DNA of 64,000 nt from JAVWHP01 sp036639955 (lineage in GTDB: Bacteria > Bacillota_I > Bacilli_A > Erysipelotrichales > Erysipelotrichaceae), in NCBI GenBank assembly GCA_036639955.1, contig JAVWHP010000008.1, forward strand, positions 1-64,000, given 5' to 3'. Below the pieces are notes generated by a model, which ran no database searches, had not been told where the DNA came from, and saw only the letters and a program-made list of their open reading frames with translations. Shown here piece by piece: positions 37,377 through 44,516 of this stretch. The translations under genes and the position numbers were made by a program. The number at the start of each line of letters is the position of its first letter. Positions within the stretch are counted from its first letter, which is position 1.

Positions 37377-37405
37377 TTGACAAAGATGCTTATAATCAGT
37401 ATAAT
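37377..37405 (+). promoter_or_regulatory. Consensus sigma-A promoter of the lysS T-box leader
   Basis: A perfect -35 TTGACA (37377-37382) and a perfect -10 TATAAT (37400-37405) have an exact 17-bp spacer. It begins 2 bp after the upstream stop codon and is the best promoter match in the window. Confidence 0.9.
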
Positions 37406-37408
37406 TAG

Positions 37409-37635
37409 CAATGTTAATAGCGTAGAAGAGAGAAGTAATATATTTATAATGTTAAGAGAACCAAGTAGCTGAGAATTGGTCATTATAAATATATGAAAAT
37501 AAAGACTCTGAGCAATCCTAATATTAGGCGAATAATTCACGTTAAGAATAACTATAAGATTAATCTAATAGATTAATGAATTAGGGTGGTACCACGATGA
37601 AGCTCTCGTCCCTATAATGAGGAGAGCTTTTTATA
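37409..37635 (+). promoter_or_regulatory. T-box riboswitch (lysine) controlling lysS
   Basis: The T-box core AGGGTGGTACCACG is at 37583-37596. Stem I has a perfect 14-bp helix (37438-37451 with 37481-37494), flanked by the loop-E pair AGTA (37434-37437) and GAA (37495-37497). The following specifier bulge reads AAAG at 37501-37504, so the codon is AAA or AAG, both lysine. Uncharged tRNA-Lys would stabilise the antiterminator and allow read-through. A terminator hairpin follows at 37600-37632. Confidence 0.92.
37600..37632 (+). terminator. Regulated terminator of the lysS T-box
   Basis: AAGCTCTC (37600-37607) pairs with GAGAGCTT (37622-37629), followed by T residues. Bases just upstream belong to the T-box core that forms the alternative antiterminator. 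Confidence 0.88.
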
Positions 37636-37661
37636 TTGTAAAATATAACATGGAGGATATT

Positions 37662-39143
37662 ATGGAAAAACTAACAGAACAAGAAACAGTAAGAAGAGCT
37701 AAGTGTGAAGAACTAAGAGAAATGGGGATAGAACCATTTGGACAAGCTTATAAAAGAACACATAAATCAGGAGAAATAACTAAGTTATATGAAGAAGCTA
37801 CTAAAGAAGAATTACATGATTTAAATATTGTAGTTAAAGTAGCTGGAAGAATAATGACTAAAAGAAGACAAGGTAAAGCAGGATTTATGCATATACAAGA
37901 TTTAGATGGACAAATCCAAATATATGTAAGAAAAGATGTTATAGGTGAAGAACAATATGAAATATTTAAAAGAAGTGATTTAGGAGATATAGTAGGTATA
38001 GAAGGAACAGTAATGAAAACTGATCATGGTCAATTATCTATTAAAGCAAGTGTTTATACACATCTTACTAAAGCTTTAAGACCTTTACCAGAAAAGTTTC
38101 ATGGATTAACAGATATTGAAGAAAGATATAGAAGAAGATATGTAGATTTAATAGTTAATGAAAGAAGTAAAGAATTAGCAATGCTTAGACCTAGAATTAT
38201 AAGAGCTATACAAAACTATTTAGATGGTGAAGGTCTAATGGAAGTAGAAACACCAGTATTACAACCTATATTGGGAGGAGCGTCTGCTAGACCTTTTATT
38301 ACACATCATAATACTTTAGATATGCCTTTCTATTTAAGAATAGCTACTGAATTACCATTAAAAAGATTAATAGTTGGTGGTTTAGAAGGAGTATATGAAA
38401 TAGGAAGATTATTTAGAAATGAAGGTATGGATACTAAACATAATCCTGAATTTACTACAGTAGAAGCTTATGTAGCTTATAGTGATTTAAATGGTATGAT
38501 GGATCTAATGGAAGGTTTAATGGAAAGTGTAGCTATGAAAGTATGTAATACTACTGAATTACCTTGGAAAGATACTACAATATCTTTAAAAGCACCATTT
38601 AAACGTATACATATGGTAGATATTATTAAAGAGAATACAGGAGTAGATTTCTGGAAAGAAATGTCTTATGAAGAAGCTGTAGCTATAGCTGCACAACATC
38701 ATATAGAAGTTGCTAAACATCATAATAGTGTAGGACATATTATTAACTTATTCTTTGAAGCTTTCTGTGAAGATAAGATAGTACAACCTACTTATGTATA
38801 TGGACATCCTATTGAAATATCTCCTTTAGCTAAAAAGAATATAGAGGATCCTAGATTTGCTGATCGTTATGAATTATTTATTTCTGGTAGTGAGTATGCT
38901 AATGCTTTCTCTGAATTAAATGATCCTATTGATCAAAAGAACCGTTTCCTTGATCAGTTAGCTCAAAGAGAACTAGGTGATGATGAAGCTAATGAAATGG
39001 ATACTGACTATGTAGAGGCTCTAGAATATGGTTGTCCTCCAACTGGTGGTGTAGGTCTTGGTGTTGATAGATTTGTAATGCTTCTTACTAATAGCGAGTC
39101 TATTAGAGATGTATTACTGTTCCCTCATATGAAGAATAAGTAA
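37662..39143 (+). CDS. lysS: Lysyl-tRNA synthetase, class II
   Basis: The 493-residue enzyme has an N-terminal OB-fold anticodon-binding domain and a class II catalytic core: motif 2 in FRNEGMDTKHNPEFTTVEAY and motif 3 in GVGLGVDRFVMLL. Start ATG 37662 follows TGGAGG (37651-37656) by 5 nt; an ATG at 37650 overlaps that site, and more upstream starts would lie inside the T-box terminator. Expression is controlled by tRNA-Lys charging. Confidence 0.97.
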   Translation: MEKLTEQETVRRAKCEELREMGIEPFGQAYKRTHKSGEITKLYEEATKEELHDLNIVVKVAGRIMTKRRQGKAGFMHIQDLDGQIQIYVRKDVIGEEQYEIFKRSDLGDIVGIEGTVMKTDHGQLSIKASVYTHLTKALRPLPEKFHGLTDIEERYRRRYVDLIVNERSKELAMLRPRIIRAIQNYLDGEGLMEVETPVLQPILGGASARPFITHHNTLDMPFYLRIATELPLKRLIVGGLEGVYEIGRLFRNEGMDTKHNPEFTTVEAYVAYSDLNGMMDLMEGLMESVAMKVCNTTELPWKDTTISLKAPFKRIHMVDIIKENTGVDFWKEMSYEEAVAIAAQHHIEVAKHHNSVGHIINLFFEAFCEDKIVQPTYVYGHPIEISPLAKKNIEDPRFADRYELFISGSEYANAFSELNDPIDQKNRFLDQLAQRELGDDEANEMDTDYVEALEYGCPPTGGVGLGVDRFVMLLTNSESIRDVLLFPHMKNK

Positions 39144-39147
39144 AGAA

Positions 39148-39261
39148 ATGTATCAAATTGGTTTAGATAAGGATATGCTGCTATATCAATTAGATATTCA
39201 ACAGTGTTTAAACCTCATTAACTACCAAATTAGTATAATAGAAAGTTTATATAGAACTTAA
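39148..39261 (+). CDS. Possible 37-residue peptide after lysS
   Basis: An open frame starts 4 bp after the lysS stop (MYQIGLDKDMLLYQLDIQQC at its N-terminus) and ends just before the lysS terminator. The ribosome site is weak. The product would be a short amphipathic helix. It could be a real small gene at the end of the lysS transcript or chance. Confidence 0.3.
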   Translation: MYQIGLDKDMLLYQLDIQQCLNLINYQISIIESLYRT

Positions 39262-39269
39262 TTAATTGG

Positions 39270-39301
39270 AAAAGACATCGTTTTTAATACGATGTCTTTT
39301 T
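39270..39301 (+). terminator. Rho-independent terminator of the lysS unit
   Basis: AAAAGACATCG (39270-39280) pairs with CGATGTCTTTT (39290-39300), with a T run. Confidence 0.9.
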
Positions 39302-39641
39302 AGTTGATTAATATACTATTATTTGTAATAGAAGTATAAAACGCTAATTTATAATAAGAGTATATTTATTTAATATTAGGTGTCTAGTAGAAAACTGATA
39401 AAAGAATTTATTAGGGTTATCGAATATTGTATACATTCCATTAAGTATATCTATATGAAATAATTATTTATATATTGCTACAATATTTATTGATTTATTT
39501 CAACTTTCTAAATTCCACAATAATTCTATAATTGAAAGGCAGTGGTTGGTTGATGATAATTGATGAAAGGTATGTTATAATGAAAATCAAGAAAGACATA
39601 TTGTTTAAAAAATGTTTAATAGAAAAGGAGGACAAAAATTA
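39302..39641 (+). promoter_or_regulatory. Intergenic region with promoter of the HipA-like gene
   Basis: There is no convincing gene in this 340-bp stretch. An extended -10 element TGT-TATAAT lies at 39573-39581, about 60 bp before the start at 39642. The -35 is not clear: TTGATG at 39550-39555 would give a 20-bp spacer. Beyond this the region is AT-rich and featureless. Confidence 0.45.
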
Positions 39642-40838
39642 ATGAAATATAGATTAATGAATAAGGATATAGAAATATTGGATTTTTCATATGATGAAGA
39701 AACACATAACATCGAAAAAATAATTAACTTGATTCATCCTGAGTATGCACCTTTGGGTATCATTGATGATAAGACTGGAATTTCAAGAAAGTCTTTTAAT
39801 AATTGGTGGAGAGACAGAGCTATTCCAGCATCACGAAGCAAATTAAAAGAGGTGCTTGAACAGTTGGATATAACTAGTTCTATTGAATTATTGGAACGAT
39901 GTTTCGGTCTTAGTTTAAGTGATCAATATTGGATAAAGGAAGAAGATTCCCTTGTTTCGTGGTCTGATTTTAACTTCTTTACCAATGATTTTAGCGAAGA
40001 TATGGGTAAACTTTTAATGGGCCAAAGAAATTGTACAGATAGTCTTAATATATTTAGTCCTGATAATTCAAGTGATGGGAATCTTAGAAAGAAATGGAAG
40101 ATAATTAATGGAAAAAGATGTCTGATCAAAAGTGGAAATACATTGAATAATCAAGAGCCATTTAATGAAGTCATTGCAACAAAATTGTATGAAAAAATTT
40201 TGCATGAGGATGAATTTGTGCCATATTATTTGATTGAGGAAAATGGCATTACATATTGTTGTTGTGAAACGATGGTTGGTATAGATGAGGAATTAGTACC
40301 TGCATTTTATATTGATGCTTCAAAGAAGTTACACGGAAGTGATTCTTTATATGAACACTATATAGAAGTATGTAATGAACTAGGTATTCTAGAAGCAAAA
40401 ATTAAAATTAACAAGATGCTGGTATGTGATTATATACTTGGAAATTATGATCGCCATTATCGTAACTTTGGTGCAATAAGAAATGTTCTTGATTTGAAAT
40501 GGAAAAGGATAGCACCAATATATGATAGTGGAAGTTCGCTATGGGCAACAACTCCTGTTCAATTGATTGGTACTGCATACAAGAGTAAGCCATTTAAATC
40601 AAATGCAGAGGAACAGTTGAATCTTGTTAATGACCTATCTTGGCTGAATATAAATAATATACTAGACTTTGATAGAGTAGTGTATGATATTCTTGATAAA
40701 AATATTTTCATGGATGAAACGAGAAAATCAGCAATTTCTAATCAGGTTAAAATCAGAATACAAAAAGTTTTAGAAAGACAATTGTTTCTAAATAATGAGG
40801 AAATAATATCTAAAAAGCAAGATGTTCTAGAAAGATAG
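39642..40838 (+). CDS. HipA-like protein kinase domain protein
   Basis: The 398-residue protein has a distinct N-terminal region (1-110) with a possible DNA-binding segment (DKTGISRKSFNNWWRDRAI). Its C-terminal kinase-like half contains the catalytic segment NYDRHYRNFG (about 267-276) and the metal-binding APIYDSGSSLW (about 291-301), as in HipA-family kinases. HipA phosphorylates translation factors and causes persistence; here there is no separate HipB antitoxin gene. AAAGGAGG (39624-39631) precedes ATG 39642. Its isolation between terminators and looser codon use suggest an acquired gene. Confidence 0.7.
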   Translation: MKYRLMNKDIEILDFSYDEETHNIEKIINLIHPEYAPLGIIDDKTGISRKSFNNWWRDRAIPASRSKLKEVLEQLDITSSIELLERCFGLSLSDQYWIKEEDSLVSWSDFNFFTNDFSEDMGKLLMGQRNCTDSLNIFSPDNSSDGNLRKKWKIINGKRCLIKSGNTLNNQEPFNEVIATKLYEKILHEDEFVPYYLIEENGITYCCCETMVGIDEELVPAFYIDASKKLHGSDSLYEHYIEVCNELGILEAKIKINKMLVCDYILGNYDRHYRNFGAIRNVLDLKWKRIAPIYDSGSSLWATTPVQLIGTAYKSKPFKSNAEEQLNLVNDLSWLNINNILDFDRVVYDILDKNIFMDETRKSAISNQVKIRIQKVLERQLFLNNEEIISKKQDVLER

Positions 40839-40890
40839 TCATGCCATTTCACAAGTATAAAAAATTTAGTTCTTATAGATAATACAAATT

Positions 40891-40935
40891 AAAAAGCCAA
40901 CACCAAACTTCAAAAGTTATCGTGTTGGCTTTATA
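40891..40935 (-). terminator. Terminator shared by convergent genes
   Basis: AAAAAGCCAACAC (40891-40903) pairs with GTGTTGGCTTT (40922-40932). On the minus strand the stem is followed by TTTTTAATTT, so it mainly serves the XRE gene; it can also stop transcripts from the HipA-like gene. Confidence 0.8.
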
Positions 40936-40963
40936 CGTGTATTCTATACGTGTTTTGTAATTG

Positions 40964-41431
40964 TTACTTTTTCTTAATTTCGTAGTTCCTAGTAAAGAAC
41001 CATAAATAAGAAATGACTAATGAAATAACAATAACATCTCCCATTCTCGTAGAAGTATTGTCAGGATAAAAGTAATTAATAATTAAGTGAGCAATTATAG
41101 CTACTATAGTTATAGATACAATTACTATATTAAAAATTCTCTTATCTGCTTTAAACTTTGCTTCTTTTCTCTGCTGTTCTAAAAGATTAATTTCGGCATT
41201 TTCTTTATAGTTTTCCATATTTAATTTTTCACCAGTTAACAACTCATTTACAGTGATATCTAATATTTCACAGACTTCCAACATAATTGAAGGATCTGGA
41301 ATAGACCTACCTGTTTCCCACTTAGATATAGCTCTATCAGTTATATTAAGTTTCTCAGCTAGTTGAATTTGTGTAAGCTTCTTTTCTTTTCTACAAGTTG
41401 CTATAAATTTACCTGTTTTTTCTTGATTCAT
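40964..41431 (-). CDS. XRE-family regulator with a C-terminal membrane segment
   Basis: The 155-residue protein has an N-terminal HTH domain (FIATCRKEKKLTQIQLAEKL, then NITDRAISKWETGRSIPD and DITVNELLTGE), a charged linker and two membrane helices (about 102-123 and 132-148). This is a common Firmicute design for regulators that sense at the membrane. The start has AAGGAG. It is transcribed divergently from the SDR gene at 41718, which may be its target. Confidence 0.82.
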   Translation of the reverse strand: MNQEKTGKFIATCRKEKKLTQIQLAEKLNITDRAISKWETGRSIPDPSIMLEVCEILDITVNELLTGEKLNMENYKENAEINLLEQQRKEAKFKADKRIFNIVIVSITIVAIIAHLIINYFYPDNTSTRMGDVIVISLVISYLWFFTRNYEIKKK

Positions 41432-41650
41432 TTAGGTGATCTCCTTCCTAATAAAACTATACTATATATTTATTGTGATTAACACGAACTAACAGTTGAG
41501 TTACCTATATTTACTTTTACAACGTTATTATAACATGAATTATTATAATTTATTAATTACTTATGAGGTATGAAGTTTATATTAATAAGAGAATTCTTTT
41601 TATATTATAATTATAACAATAAAAGTTAATTAACTAGACGTTTTAATCTA

Positions 41651-41679
41651 TTGTAAGCGCTACAATTTAGTACTATAAT
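41651..41679 (+). promoter_or_regulatory. Promoter with overlapping cre-like operator before the SDR gene
   Basis: A -35 TTGTAA (41651-41656) and a -10 TATAAT (41674-41679) are spaced by 17 bp. The -35 lies in TTGTAAGCGCTACAA (41651-41665), which matches the CcpA cre consensus (WTGNAANCGNWNNCW) at all but one position and is palindromic at its ends. A LacI-family repressor binding here would block the promoter. Confidence 0.6.
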
Positions 41680-41717
41680 AATAGTATTAAAGCGAAAGCT
41701 AGAAAGGATTTATATGT

Positions 41718-42479
41718 ATGAAATTAGAAGGTAAAATTGCAGTAGTAACTGGTGCTAGTTCAGGAATGGGAAGAGAGATTGCTAAACTTTTTGCTAGTGA
41801 AGGTGCTACTGTTATAGCAGTAGCTAGAAGAAAAGAAAGATTAGATGAGATAGTAGAACAGACTAAAGGGCTTAAAGGAACTGTTGTGGCTTTCCCTGGT
41901 GATGTATCTAGTAAAGAGATTAATGAAGCCATGATTGATTTTGCTGTTAAGAATTATGGTAAAATTGATGTTCTAGTAAATAATGCTGGAATTATGGATG
42001 AGATGACACCAGTTCATGAGTTAACTGATGAACTTTGGGATAAAGTACAGAAGGTTAATGTATATGGACCTATGTGTGCTTGTCGTAAAGCAGTAAATGT
42101 TATGATGGAACAATCTAATGGTGGTGTCATTGTAAATGTTGCCTCTGTTGGAGGACTTCACGGTGCTCGTGCTGGTCTTGCTTATACTGCTAGTAAACAT
42201 GCTTTAGTAGGTATTAGTGAGAATATAGGATTTATGTATGCTAATAGTAAAATACGTTGTAATGTTCTTTGCCCAGGTGGTGTAGATACAGAAGTAGGAG
42301 TTAATATTTCAAATCCTAGTACATTTGGGATTGGAAGAGTTATGACTGGTACTGCTTCTAACCCTCGTTCTGGTCAAGCTTCTGAAATAGCAACAGCTGC
42401 TTTATTCCTTGCTTGTGATGATTCTAGTCTAATTAATGGTACTACTTTGGTAGCAGATGCTGGTTGGACTGCTTATTAG
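41718..42479 (+). CDS. SDR-family oxidoreductase
   Basis: This 253-residue classical short-chain dehydrogenase has TGASSGMG (cofactor loop), NNAGIMD and the active-site YTASKHA. It has a good AAAGGA ribosome site and its own cre-like promoter, and forms a single-gene unit. The substrate is unknown; the cre-like operator points to a role in carbon metabolism. Confidence 0.88.
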   Translation: MKLEGKIAVVTGASSGMGREIAKLFASEGATVIAVARRKERLDEIVEQTKGLKGTVVAFPGDVSSKEINEAMIDFAVKNYGKIDVLVNNAGIMDEMTPVHELTDELWDKVQKVNVYGPMCACRKAVNVMMEQSNGGVIVNVASVGGLHGARAGLAYTASKHALVGISENIGFMYANSKIRCNVLCPGGVDTEVGVNISNPSTFGIGRVMTGTASNPRSGQASEIATAALFLACDDSSLINGTTLVADAGWTAY

Positions 42480-42533
42480 TAGATATATGTTTACATAATG
42501 CTAGAATGATTGTATAATGGTCTAGTCGTGAGC

Positions 42534-42575
42534 CGACAAATTGTCGAAAAGGTAGAAGCAATGCTTCTGCCTTTT
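42534..42575 (+). terminator. Palindrome plus terminator after the SDR gene
   Basis: CGACAAATTGTCG (42534-42546) is a 13-bp palindrome. It abuts a hairpin AAAAGGTAGAAGCA (42547-42560) with TGCTTCTGCCTTTT (42562-42575; one G-T pair), followed by T-rich sequence. The rest of 42576-42799 holds only a possible ddh promoter (-10 TATAAT at 42753-42758). Confidence 0.75.
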
Positions 42576-42799
42576 CATTTGGTTTAAAGAAAAAATGCTG
42601 AATATCCTCCATAATAGGATGAAAAATCAATTAGTGTTGTTAGTTTATTTAAACTAACAAAAATTATAGAAGTATCTTCATATGTTAGGCTATTTATCGG
42701 CTTTTCTTTAATTTTTTTGATTAAAACACTAGTAATCGCTGCATAATTAACATATAATAAAAATGCAATTAGGATTAACATTGCAAGAAAGAGGTCTAT

Positions 42800-43780
42800 A
42801 TGGTTAATAAAATAAGAATTGGTATTGTAGGTTATGGAAACCTTGGTAAAGGTGTATGTAAAGCTGTAACACAAAATGAAGATATTGAATTAGTAGCCAT
42901 CTTCACAAGAAGAGATCCAGCTACTTTAAATAATCCTGATGGATTAATGGTGCACATAGATGAAATAAATACATATAAAGATAAAATTGATGTAATGATA
43001 CTATGTGGAGGAAGTGCTACTGATTTAGCAGTTCAAGGACCAATGATCGCTGAAAACTTTAATACAGTAGATAGCTTTGATACACATGCTAAGATACCTA
43101 ACTACTTCGCTAAGATGGATGAAGTAGCTAAGAAAAATAATCATTTAAGTATTATATCTGTAGGATGGGATCCAGGTCTATTCTCATTAAATAGATTACT
43201 AGGATCTGTAGTATTACCCGAAGGTAAAGATTATACATTCTGGGGTAAAGGAGTATCTCAAGGACACTCAGATGCAATAAGAAGAATTAAAGGCGTAAAG
43301 AATGCCATCCAATATACTATTCCACTAGATAGTGCATTAGCTAGTGTAAGATCTGGATCTAATCCAGAACTATCAACAAGAGAAAAACATTCTCGTTTAT
43401 GTTATGTTGTAGCTGAAGATAATGCTGATACAGCAGCTATAGAAAAAGAAATAGTAAATATGCCAAATTACTTCTCAGATTATGATACTACAGTAAACTT
43501 TATAACTGAAGAAGAATTAAATAAGAATCATAGTGGTATGCCTCATGGAGGATTTGTAATTAGAACTGGAGTTAGCGCAACAGGAACTAAACAAAAAATT
43601 GAATTCTCATTAGATTTAGGAAGTAACCCTGAATTCACAAGTAGTGTATTAGTATGCTATGCAAGAGCTATAGCTAAATTAGCAAAAGAAGGAAAAACAG
43701 GAGCATGTTCAGTTCTTGATATTCCATTTACATACTTATCTAATAAAACACCTGAAGAATTAAGAAAATCATTATTATAA
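42800..43780 (+). CDS. ddh: meso-Diaminopimelate D-dehydrogenase
   Basis: The 326-residue protein is the expected size and carries RIGIVGYGNLGKGV (NADPH site), LCGGSATD, the dehydrogenase-specific SVGWDPGLFSLNR and GKGVSQGHSDAIRR. It makes meso-diaminopimelate directly from tetrahydrodipicolinate and ammonia, a one-step bypass of the succinylase or acetylase routes. It implies lysine and possibly diaminopimelate-type peptidoglycan synthesis. It is a monocistronic gene with an AGAGGT site. Confidence 0.95.
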   Translation: MVNKIRIGIVGYGNLGKGVCKAVTQNEDIELVAIFTRRDPATLNNPDGLMVHIDEINTYKDKIDVMILCGGSATDLAVQGPMIAENFNTVDSFDTHAKIPNYFAKMDEVAKKNNHLSIISVGWDPGLFSLNRLLGSVVLPEGKDYTFWGKGVSQGHSDAIRRIKGVKNAIQYTIPLDSALASVRSGSNPELSTREKHSRLCYVVAEDNADTAAIEKEIVNMPNYFSDYDTTVNFITEEELNKNHSGMPHGGFVIRTGVSATGTKQKIEFSLDLGSNPEFTSSVLVCYARAIAKLAKEGKTGACSVLDIPFTYLSNKTPEELRKSLL

Positions 43781-43784
43781 AATT

Positions 43785-43814
43785 AATAAAGCATCTCTGT
43801 AGAGATGCTTTATT
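43785..43814 (+). terminator. Rho-independent terminator after ddh
   Basis: AATAAAGCATCTC (43785-43797) pairs with GAGATGCTTTATT (43802-43814) across TGTA. Confidence 0.9.
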
Positions 43815-43860
43815 TAGTTATAGGGATATGGTAGAATAAAAGAAATGTGAGGTGTTTATA

Positions 43861-44487
43861 ATGGTCTTAACTGATGAGGAAATAGTATTCTTTAGTGAAC
43901 AAATAGATTCTGAACCAATACAAGGAATAGATCCTAGTGTAATTGATAAAATGAATTATGAAGAAGTTGTTAAATCTCTAAGGATTAAACACTTACTTGA
44001 TGGTAATACCTACACAAGAGAGGGTAATTATTATTTAGAAGTTATAACTGGTTATAAACAATGTAATACACACCTAGCACTTGATCAGATGTTCATGGCT
44101 ATTAATGATACCTATGTTTATATTTTACATAAGGTAGATTTTGATTATAATGTTCTTTATGTACGTAAAGAAGTGATTGTAGATGAAATTATGAATTGTT
44201 TAAAGTTCACTAAATATAGTTCATTTGAAACAATTCTAAATAATAAAATTTGGCAGGTTTCAAGAGATGCTGCTATTAATTTAATAAAAACTAAATTCCA
44301 ATTTGAATTTAACTTAGGTAAATTTGTTGATGGTCATATAGTATATTCAATAATTGTAGTAAATTATAGAGGTTTAAAATTCATGTATAATGATCTTAAT
44401 GAAACATTCAGACAAATTCAACCAAAAGAGTTTAGAAGAGAAATAGAAAGTGTATTTGAAATAGTAGATAACAGTAAACTGAATTAA
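43861..44487 (+). CDS. Hypothetical protein, 208 residues
   Basis: This soluble mixed alpha/beta protein starts MVLTDEEIVFFSEQIDSEPI. ATG 43861 is preceded by TGAGGTG (43848-43854); a GTG at 43852 would overlap that site. I do not recognise a family. It is a one-gene unit between two terminators. Its length and repeated beta segments suggest a compact two-domain fold. Confidence 0.65.
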   Translation: MVLTDEEIVFFSEQIDSEPIQGIDPSVIDKMNYEEVVKSLRIKHLLDGNTYTREGNYYLEVITGYKQCNTHLALDQMFMAINDTYVYILHKVDFDYNVLYVRKEVIVDEIMNCLKFTKYSSFETILNNKIWQVSRDAAINLIKTKFQFEFNLGKFVDGHIVYSIIVVNYRGLKFMYNDLNETFRQIQPKEFRREIESVFEIVDNSKLN

Positions 44488-44516
44488 AAAGAACGTTCCT
44501 TAGAACGTTCTTTATT
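44486..44516. terminator. Bidirectional terminator
   Basis: AAAGAACGTTC (44488-44498) pairs with GAACGTTCTTT (44503-44513) across CTTA. It has A/T tracts on both sides and serves the orphan on the plus strand and the Bce operon on the minus strand. Confidence 0.88.

Noticed and set aside
39553..39621. A 22-residue frame upstream of the HipA-like gene as a possible HipB or leader peptide
   Set aside because: It is too short for an antitoxin, contains the -10 element of the promoter within it and lacks a proper ribosome site.
42584..42874. A 96-residue leftward frame with hydrophobic stretches between the SDR gene and ddh
   Set aside because: It overlaps the start of ddh, has no ribosome site at its possible starts, and runs through the SDR terminator region. 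It is most likely a chance frame in AT-rich DNA.
43861..44487. Linking the 208-residue orphan to the type VII-like module
   Set aside because: It was considered because such modules carry helper proteins of similar size, but it lies 6 kb away beyond the Bce operon and shows no recognisable motif.
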